Part shown: one piece after another, positions 52,467-61,323 of the stretch
Position numbering within the stretch: the stretch's first letter is position 1
How the letters are laid out: every line of letters starts with the position of its first letter
NCBI RefSeq assembly: GCF_000090795.2
Contig: NW_003546597.1
Span: 28,133-92,132, forward strand
DNA: 64,000 nucleotides
DNA from: Amphimedon queenslandica
Lineage: Eukaryota; Porifera; Demospongiae; Haplosclerida; Niphatidae
Direction: 5' to 3'
The notes under the pieces: generated by a model
Database searches by the model: none
The model's input: only the letters and a program-made list of their open reading frames with translations
Told to the model about the DNA's origin: nothing
Position numbers and translations under genes: made by a program

Positions 52467-55400
52467 ATGGAGACCCGGCCTAAACTCATTCTGTCTATTT
52501 TCTGTCTCTTTATTCTCCTATTCATAGCTGGAGATGTTGAACTTAATCCTGGACCCACTCTTACAGGTAAAATGATATGCATGCACCGGCTACTAGTATA
52601 ATCATTATTGTACTTAGATAAGCCAACAAGAGATGAATTGGTTGAGTTATTGAGTCGTTCAGAGTTTACTGCTGGTACTTGGAAGCATTTTGTCTGCTCT
52701 CTGCCAAATATGACATCAGAAATTATTGCTCGTATCAAACAAGAAGAGGATGCTGTGGATCCAAAGAAAGAGGAAACTAGCTCTGACAATTACATGAGTG
52801 CTGTAGCTCAGTCTTGTCTTGATAATATTCCTAATTTAACTTGGAAAGTGATTACGCTGGCTCTTATTGATGCAGAAGAACTTATTCTGATTCGTCAAGT
52901 TATAATGAATTTGTCCGAATGTTCTTGTTTGCAAGGTAAAAACAATTTGTTTTATTTCTGTGTTTTATTGTGTTTTTGTGCTATAGGCCTAGATGAAAGT
53001 ACAAAAATATACTTGACAGTTCAAAAAATTATGAGACGGCATTATGTTCAGTTAAAAGAGGTGACAGAGAGTTGGTTACAAAATTTTGCTGATAAAATGT
53101 ATTCTGGTGACATGACTAGTACAGATGTCCATAAATCTCCAACCTTTCATAATATTGCACATGAGTTCACTTGTAGTTTAAAACTTTATGAGGACATAAC
53201 AAAGCTAGAAGAGAAATGTCAATTGTTTTTAGCCATCCTTTCTAGCAATGGAGGCCCTGCAAAATTGGAAGCAAGAGCACTGGCCAAAGACCTGGAGCAA
53301 GAAGTACTAAAAAAGCACAATATCAAATGGACACTCAAGCATAAAGAACATGGAATAGAACAAAATTCAGAGATTGAAGTGAACGCTGAAGGTGAAATTG
53401 CTACTACACTTGATGAACTGAAAGGCAAATTTTCAACACTAGCCATAAAAATTAGAAAACATTACCATGAGTCTGCAAAGTATAAAGCTATTGATGTTGC
53501 ACGAGTTATGAATGAAATATCAAAAGATAAAGAATATACAGATTTACCTACAATTGATGCCGTCTTTAGTGCCGCTTGTTATGACTTTTTGAACTGCTCA
53601 GTGATAATGGACTTTGTGAAGCAAGTCCCACTAGATGATGATTTGCAATCAGAGTTTCAACAATACATGAAAGAACTGAAAGATTTTAAAAAATCAACTA
53701 CATTGCGACAACTAGTGAATCAAATTAAGAAAGCTGTGCAACCGAAAGAAGAATTGCCTCAATTAACTTGTGTTGTTGTCGTTAAAGTAACCGAGGATTA
53801 TGATAATAAAACAATTGATCATCTTGAAGTACTAAAAAAATATATATTTGGACCCAACTCAGAATTTCTTGAACTAGTCAAAGTTAGGAAAGGATCGTTA
53901 ACTCTTACGTTCTTGGCCCCATCAACATTGCAACAAACTTTTATTCTCAGGATAAAGGCAATACACCAATACATTCTCTATATTGGTGTTTTTCAAATTA
54001 TTATTAATGATCGAACAATCGTAGTCATTGATGGAGGTCAATTTCCCCCTAATTTTTCTTTAGAGGAATCACTTATTTTCGCAATTGTGAGCGTGCATAA
54101 TGCAAAGGACACAGAATTTGAGAGGTTAGCATTTCTCCTACTACATCTTGATATCAATATTAATTATAAAAATGAAAAGGGATTCAGTGCTTTATATCTA
54201 GCTTCTGAAATTGGTCATTACCAGCTCGTTGAAGCATTGCTTAAAAAAGATGCATGTGTGATCAACATTCAAGATGACAATGGATGGACACCTTTGATGG
54301 CTGCCAGTGCTGATGGGAAATATCAAGTTGTCGAACTTTTACTGACTAAAAATCCAGAAATAAACATTCAGAGCAAAGATGGATGGACTGCATTGATGCT
54401 CGCTTGTCGTTATAGACATCAAAACACAGCTGCAATTTTACTATCAAAAAATCCTGACATCAGCATTCAGAATAAACGCTTTGGTGTGACCGCTTTAATT
54501 ATTGCTAGTGCTTCAGGATTACCAGTTGTTGAAACCATTCTCAATAGAGCTAAGCCCTCTGACATTAATATTTGCAGTAATGAAGGAATGACTCCTTTGA
54601 TGATGGCTTGTCAGCAAGGACATTACCAAACTGTTAGACTCATACTCAGCAAAAATCCCGATCTCAATATTCGAAATAATGTTGCTGGATGGACTGCATT
54701 GATGCTTGCATCTAGTAAGGGATATCATCAGATAGTTGAATTATTGCTTAGTAAAGATCCAGATATTAACATTAAAAGCTTTGATGGAATGACTGCTCTT
54801 TTGCTTGCTACTGATAAGGGGCAAATTCAAGTTATTAATTCTTTACTTAAAAAAAATCCAGATATGAATGTTCAAGGTTACGATGGAACTACTGCTTTAA
54901 TGCGTGCTTCAAACAAGGGATTTTACAATGTTGTGGAACTTTTGCTGAGTAAAGATCAAAATATCAACATTCGGGGCGATAGAGGATCAACTTCTTTGAT
55001 CATGGCTAGTTGCAACGGCCATCACCAGGTTGTTGAGCTCTTACTGAGTAAAAATCCAGATGTTAACATTCAAGATTCTGATGGGTTTACTGCCTTGATA
55101 ATTGCTTGTGTAAAAGGACACCATCGAGTTGTTGAAGTTATATTGAGAAGTGATCCAGATTTAGATGTTCAAGACAAAGAAGAATGCACTGCTTTGATAA
55201 ATGCTTGCTTGATGAATCATCACAAAATTGTTACACTTCTTTTGAATAAAAATCCAAACATCAATATTCAAGACAATAATGGATGGACTGCTTTGATGAC
55301 TGCTAGTAATTTTGGACTTTACCATGTTGTTCAACTCTTACTAAATAAAGATCCTGAAGTTAACATCCAGAGCAAAGATGGATGGACTGCTTTAATGCTA

Positions 55401-56528
55401 GCCTGTCAAGAGGGACATCACCAGGTTGTTGAACTTATATTGTCTAAAAATCCAGATTGTAATATTCAAAATAAGTATGGATTGACTGCTTTGATGCTAG
55501 CTTGTGAAAATGGACAAGAACAGGTTATCAAATTATTGTTAAGTAAAGGTATAAATGCTAACATTCAAGACAATGATGGATGGAGTGCATTGATGCATGC
55601 TTGCCAAAGAGGATACCATCAGATTATTAGCCTGCTATTAAGTAACAATGTAGACATTGAAATTCCAAGTAAGGATGGCACTAAGGCACTCACTTCAATC
55701 TTATTATTATCTAAATCAATGATCAAAAATTTGCAAAATAAATGCAGTGGATGGGCTTCACTAAATATATTACTCATGGATCATTCAAAATCGTTAGAGC
55801 TACTTCTCAACTGTCATCCTAACCACATGCATATCTTGGATGGCATGGAGCTTCATTCATTAGCTGTGGCAGCATGGGCAAATAACGTGGAAGCTGTTGA
55901 GATTTTAATAAAGAAATGTGACGTCACTCCAGAAAATATTAGTAGTGCTTTTACCCAAGCATGTTATCAAGGCCACTCTTCAGTCATGATTCACTTGTCA
56001 GAGAAGGTATCTACTCTTTCAGTTAATGAGAGAAAATTATTAGTAGCAGCTGCTAAAGGAGATTTAGGAACATTAATTGGTATGATTATGAATGATGGAC
56101 CTGATGGTATGAGTCCAGATTCTCGACTCGTAGCTGGTATAACTCCATTAATGATAGCAGCTTCATGTGGACATGTTGAATTAGTTGAGGCACTAATAGG
56201 AGTTGGAGCTGATGTTAACATAACTGACATTGAAGGGAACACTGCACTGGATGTGACCAAAAATATCAAGTTATACGATCGAAAGGATATCATTACATTA
56301 TTAGCTGATATCCCTGCTGATGTTGCTTTGCCAGTTTCATCAATTGAAAAGAAAGAAAAGAAGAAAATATTCATTACAAAACCGTTGGAATTCTATTTTA
56401 GCAGGCTTAAGTCTGTCTTAATGAGAGCATATAATCCAGCAGCTGAAAAAAAGAAGAAACAAAGAGCTTCCTTTGGAGCATCAATGGCACCATTTGCAAA
56501 AAATGACACACAACGATGGGTGCAATAG
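52467..56528 (+). CDS. Death-like/ankyrin repeat protein with a hydrophobic 2A-type leader
   Basis: Three exons (52467-52566, 52618-52935, 52987-56528) give 1319 residues. Residues 1-21 form a hydrophobic signal-like segment running directly into GDVELNPGP, the ribosome-skipping 2A consensus. Residues ~38-125 look like a six-helix Death-fold domain (AGTWKHFVCSLPNM, then SCLDNIPNLTWKVITLAL). A helical middle region of ~400 residues has no family I can name. From ~533 to 1036 run fifteen regular 33-residue ankyrin repeats (consensus DGWTALMLAC--GHHQVVELLLSKNPDINIQ), then about four degenerate ones and a Lys-rich tail. Spliced introns exclude bacterial contamination. An innate-immunity scaffold or receptor role is inferred from the domain mix; no NACHT domain is present. 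An upstream in-frame ATG (52317) is possible. Confidence 0.88.
52530..52556 (+). other. 2A ribosome-skipping motif (GDVELNPGP)
   Basis: Codons 22-30 of the preferred reading encode GDVELNPGP, fitting D(V/I)ExNPGP exactly. In characterised 2A sequences the ribosome omits the Gly-Pro bond between the last two residues and continues, releasing the upstream peptide. Here the released peptide would be the 29-residue hydrophobic leader. The motif is followed by four codons and an exon junction. Confidence 0.85.
52936..52986 (+). other. 51-nt intron that is open in frame
   Basis: GTAAAA at 52936 and a T-rich tract ending CTATAG at 52986 bound a 51-nt segment with no stop in the coding frame. If retained it would add 17 mostly hydrophobic residues. 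The neighbouring intron (52567-52617) is also 51 nt, supporting removal. Confidence 0.7.
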
Positions 56529-57204
56529 CTGGTTTATATGGTATTGCTTCTTTGCTGACTATACTTGTAGATCTGGTAGTTTTATTAAAGATTTATAATA
56601 GTTATGCCTTGTGTTAGTAGAAATAGTAAATATTCTTAGTTCTTTAATAGTTATTATTTTGCATAAAAATTATTGTTTTTTGATTTTAAATAATTCAATG
56701 CAGTGGCGTAGCTACACTGGGCCTGTGGGGGCAAGTGCCCTTATAACTGCTTCCTGTGCCCCTACAACTAGGCAAGAGAAAAAAGAGATACAAGTTTAAA
56801 ACTGACTGTTCAAGCTAATTCTGATATCCAAAATAGCAAGTTAAAATAAGAGTATTACACTGATATAGATTTACCAGTATACGTATAGTGCCAGCAAGTA
56901 AGACAAAGATAAAGTGATAGCCAACAAATATGGATACTGAATCGACAATAACATCATAACAACAATAATCAAAAAAGTCTTTTAGAATAAAGTGTGTGTG
57001 CTTATATAGAATCAGAGAATTAAGTTCTAGAATGTTCTGAGCAATAGTAGTGTTAACTGTTAAACAAAGTGAGAAAGTGTAATTGTATTGCAGAGGCATG
57101 CTAATGTGTTAATAATTAATAAAGGTAAATTAACAATACTGTGTATACATGTAGATGCATACTCTATATACAGCATATGTACATGTGTAATTTATTTGAA
57201 ATTG
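56529..57204. other. Spacer between the ankyrin gene and duplication block B
   Basis: No gene is visible. At 56701 the sequence CAGTGGCGTAGCTACACTGG is a typical hAT-type MITE terminus, but no matching opposite end was found nearby, so it is probably a truncated element. Confidence 0.45.
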
Positions 57205-57275
57205 TTTCACTGATGCATAGAGAGGTGACCCTAATAATGTGTGTCTATGTACTGAAAGCAATCAGCGAGAGTATA

Positions 57276-59326
57276 ACCTCCTCCACCAGGAACACTCACA
57301 CATCATGTACTCCCTCTCATACAGACTCCACAATAGGAGCAGGATACTATCCATGGATGGGTTTGGATCAAGAAGTGTCATAGTATTAGAGACACTTGAG
57401 AGATTAATGGAAACAACTGGTCAAAGTGTCACTGACATGTTTGATATCATTTGTGGCTCTTCTTTTGGGAATGAGCACCAACTAATGTGTGATGTGAAAG
57501 AGCCAAAGTTAGTTTTATTCCTTCCCCCCTCTCTCTCTCATCTCCTATTATTGTGTATCACCATTTTAATCTCATTCCTTTCCTTAGGGTGATGGTATTT
57601 GCTGTTAATAAAGCCACTACTGATCTGAAGTTGCATGCATTCAATAACTGCTTTGATGATGAATTTTCTCAAGGTAGAAAATTGTACATACATGTACATG
57701 TACTTGTACATCAATATGGCCAATAATGATAATATTTGATGCATTTTTGTAATTTATTTTTAAGAGCAAGTAACTGTCAAAATATGCATCATTCCTTGTA
57801 ATAAAATTTAAAATTGAATTATTTGTACTTTTTCTCCCCCCCCCTCTCTCTCCTCTCATACTATTGCAGAGTCAGTACTAACAGTGGCCCATTATGTCTC
57901 AATATCTCCAATATCAATCGCTAACAACACAGACTATGTATCAGCATCACTCATTGCCAACAATCCAACGGATTATGCTCTCACACGTCTACAGCAGTTC
58001 TACTACCAAAGACACGAGCAGTGTCTTGTGTCGGTTGTCGTTTCCTTAGGGACTGGTATCTATGTTCACAGCAAGATGGGGTCCTTTCCTCGTATCTCCT
58101 CACTCAAGTTTCGCTCAAGAAGAGCTTATCACAGATTACAGAACTTTGTGCTTTTGTTGAGAAACTCTGTGAGTTGATGCAAGTGTTGGTGTACATGTAC
58201 ATGTATGTATATTCAGCATGTGTATTTTTGATCAGCAATTACATTTGTACATGTATGTCAGGGTTTCCCACAAAGCATGCTAAGTGAACTAAACAGCATC
58301 ATGCTTTATTAGTGAGCGTACATGGCTTTTGGAGCAAATTTAAAATTCATTTTTGATCAGCATCAGCTCAAACTTTCTATGCAACATAAGTACATGTATG
58401 CATGTGTATGAGGAAAAACTTTTAAAATGGCAAATTCTCTTTTTTTAATTTTGGTGAAATTTGGCCCAAGACCCGTACAGGGACTTTGGCCTGATTTTTG
58501 AGCAACTTTAAAATTTCTACACAACATATGCACACATATACATGTATCAGAAAAATTAATGTGCATACATGTAAGACTTTCTTCTTAGTGATTTGTGAAA
58601 TTATGAAATACATGTACATGTACAACTGTACAGTACAGGTCTTTGACCAATTTTTGAGTAACAGTCAAAATTCACTGATAAGAAGCCAAAATTCTGTGGG
58701 ACACCTTGATGAAGCGTTAGAAAATTATTTTTTACACTACTACATGTACATGTATGTGTACATGTACATGTACATTATTATTTATTCATATTATTTATTT
58801 TTTATTTTATTATTTTATTTTTATTTTATAGTTAATCCAGTCTGACACAGTCAGTGCTAATTGTGCCTCTCGCTGTAAGTCTTTGCATATACCCTACTGT
58901 CGATTCAGCCCTCATCTCAAGGAGAAGGTTTCAGTTTTCGAAACTGAGACTCGTAAACTCTTAAACTCGGTATTACGTACCAGGATCGAGCTACAGAACA
59001 TGCGGTGTGGCTTTGAAGAGCTTAAAGAATATTTTGTAAAAATCACAAAGACCTACACTACTTCTGGAAGTGGCCTGGGAGGAGCTTCCTGTATGTTCAC
59101 AACCAGCGATGCCCTCTCACCTTCTGATCTGATACCTCACACTAAATCGACTGAAACCAACTCATCAGGTATGGGAATGAAACTCAGTGTGTATGGGAAT
59201 GAGACTATGAGTCTCAAAAATTTATATAAAGAGAAAATGACTTCATAAGTTGCTTTTATTTTTTTAGATGATGATCTGCAACGAAAGCACTTTCTATGGC
59301 GATGCAAGTGTTTCAATCAGATATGA
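57276..59326 (+). pseudogene. Truncated duplicate of the pseudo-lipase gene (block B)
   Basis: Exons 1-3 and the first part of exon 4 are absent: a fragment of intron 2 runs straight into LLHQEHSHIMYSLSYRL. The retained pieces are 57276-57507 (exons 4 and 5 fused by a deletion joining GSSFG to NEHQLMCDV in frame), 57588-57673, 57870-58168, 58832-59168 and 59268-59326. All remaining splice sites and phases are preserved and differences from block A are few, mostly single substitutions. It lacks ankyrin repeats and the helix after the nucleophile elbow, so a working enzyme or a normal fold is unlikely. A short transcript starting at some local ATG cannot be excluded. Confidence 0.8.
58259..58708. 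mobile_element. hAT-like MITE, longer copy (block B)
   Basis: Begins CAGGGTTTCCCACAAAGCATG and ends TCTGTGGGACACCTTG; the interior shares GATCAGCATCAGCTCAAACT and ACAGGGACTTTGGCC blocks with the element at 21697-22215. It lies in the intron before exon 8 of the truncated pseudo-lipase copy. Confidence 0.7.
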
Positions 59327-59892
59327 ATTCACCAGATATAATTATTGCATCCATCACTCACCTACTACTCTTCCCCAGCTCATGCAGTATCCTGTTTCAT
59401 TTCAGTCACCACTCACAGTGTCACATATATATAGTTCATGCATACAGTACTCTCACATGCATTTATGGAAAAATGAACAATAAAAGTCGAAAATATAAAA
59501 ACTAAAAAGGAATCAAATTCAGGCTTGCAAGTTTAGAACTCACCTCCAATAAATTAGTATCCATGCACCTAATACACACAACATACACTGTAGATACAAT
59601 TCATTGTTTTGTGCACCTTTCATTCAGTATCACACTGATGCATACATTACTTAAGAGAAATGATTACGTTGCCCATATTATTATTATTATTATTATTATT
59701 CAGTTATTATCCTCATGCTCTTAATCCTCTAACAAGATTCTCATTACTGTAATTATTATTATAATTGTTATATATTACCCACCTTAAGTATCATAGCTCA
59801 GTATGTTATTGTGTGAATTTGACATCTTTGTTATCCCCTCATTTTAATCTTTATTATTACCATTATTATTTTTTATCTAATCTAATATTATT

Positions 59893-60530
59893 GGGGCGAG
59901 CATAAGCGAGCCCCACTCAGGCGAAGTCTCCCTCCCTCCGTATGTATGTATGTATGCACGTACGTCTCCAGTCACGCCTATTCTGGTCACACCCCATGTG
60001 TGCACAATATCTATTTAAAAATCAATGATCTAATGCGGTAGCATTCTAATGAAATATTTTCATTGATGTGGGTGTGGTTGCAATGAAATTAAAATGGCAC
60101 CTACCTTAGCCAATCTTACTTGCAGCAACATAGGACTGATCTCTTGTCAAGACACTTCCACAGCAGAGAAAATTCAAGAAAACACACATAAATCTTCAAG
60201 TTTTTATTAATTATGGTTGAATGACAGAATATAAAAGCACTTCAAATGGCTCATCAGAGAAAAGAGAGTCTAAAAGTACTGTGCTTGAAAATATCATAGT
60301 AAAAATTAAATTATACTTATTAAAGTTACAACTGAGATTCTTCACTGCTAATAAAGCTAGAAGAGCAAGCTATAAAATTTCCTTGCATGCAAGTCACAAG
60401 TTCTGAGCTGCTCTGCATGTGTATCATTCAATTTACAATTTGACAACAACATTAGCCTTTGTGACATCTAAACATTGTATATTGCCATGCTAGCTTGTGC
60501 TCGCCCCTTCAATGTTCTACATTCGCCTAG
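59893..60530. mobile_element. Nonautonomous element inserted after the duplication
   Basis: Block A has an uninterrupted ATT-repeat 3' flank at 44817-44865; here it is split by about 640 bp. Ends include GGGGCGAGCATAAGC (59893-59907) and its near-inverse GCTTGTGCTCGCCCC (60493-60507), with CAGGCGAA / TTCGCCTAG further in and out. A (TATG)n tract lies at 59939-59955. There is no recognisable protein. Superfamily and target duplication are unclear because the site is itself a repeat. Confidence 0.65.
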
Positions 60531-60639
60531 TTATTATTATTATTCATTATTGTTATTATTATTATTATCATTCATCTATGTAGCAGCATCATCATCACAT
60601 TTCCTTTTTTGTATTATACAATAAATTTGATTATAAAAC

Positions 60640-60969
60640 TCTCAATGAACAGTTGAAAAGAGAAGGAGGGTCTCATTTCCGATGAATAATGACACTAGTT
60701 GATGTCACCGTTTCCTTTGATTGTAATCGATGATGTTCATTGCACAGTCAAAGGCCGGTCATTCCATATAAGGAAATGAGTGGGCGTTGGCTTTCGTGGT
60801 TAGTGTGGTAGCATTATATTAATGGTGGATGGTGGAAACGCTCCTTTTGTCAGTGTTTGTTTATGGTCCTTTTCCTTGGGGAGAAAGAAACTATTTTGAA
60901 CTATTCCAGCCGTTGCTGAGCCTAGGCTTCCTGTAGCTCCCTAGCCTGTTGGTTTTCATTTTCATCTAG
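60640..60969 (+). other. Promoter and 5' UTR exon of the block B PLA2G6-like gene
   Basis: TTTTCATCTAG|GTGAGTTG forms a donor at 60969/60970, and the coding exon has its acceptor TTCTTCTCAG at 61310. The exon start is not visible; the upstream sequence is shared with block A up to about 45085. Confidence 0.5.
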
Positions 60970-61323
60970 GTGAGTTGTAATAATTATTGTAAAGGAACTT
61001 GTAAACACTAGTCTATACTACTATGAGTTGTAAGCCAATTATTAAACTTTTTGCAGGCTGAGTGCTCTCTTTTTACAAGTACCTAAACCATATCTATGCC
61101 TAAACTTACAGTACCCTATTACTTCTAACTCTTAACTGTGTTAGTTCTTATCATTTGACGTAAACGCCTAGCCTAGACTATATGCCATCTGGTCTGCATG
61201 TGTCAGTTGGTGTGTACAGTTGTGAGTGGTAGCTATTTCTGTTTGTTCTAAATAGATGCTTGTTTCCTGTTTCTCTCCCTCTTCTCTGTCCTACTCTCTT
61301 TTCTTCTCAGTCATATTTTAACA

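Noticed and set aside
52467-52556. 2A motif as the start of a non-LTR retrotransposon
   Set aside because: Such elements carry 2A at the N-terminus, but no endonuclease or reverse transcriptase motifs follow; the frame continues into a Death-like domain and ankyrin repeats.
52418-52789. Minus-strand frame of 123 residues
   Set aside because: Antisense of the 2A leader and Death-like exons, crossing an intron.
52608-56528. Bacterial (symbiont) origin of the ankyrin-repeat gene
   Set aside because: Long intron-free stretches and ankyrin arrays are common in symbiont genomes, but two GT-AG introns of 51 nt interrupt the coding sequence and flanking DNA is animal-like.
60221-60406. 61-residue plus-strand frame
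   Set aside because: Lies in the post-duplication insertion (59893-60530), has no motif and no relation to known transposase fragments.
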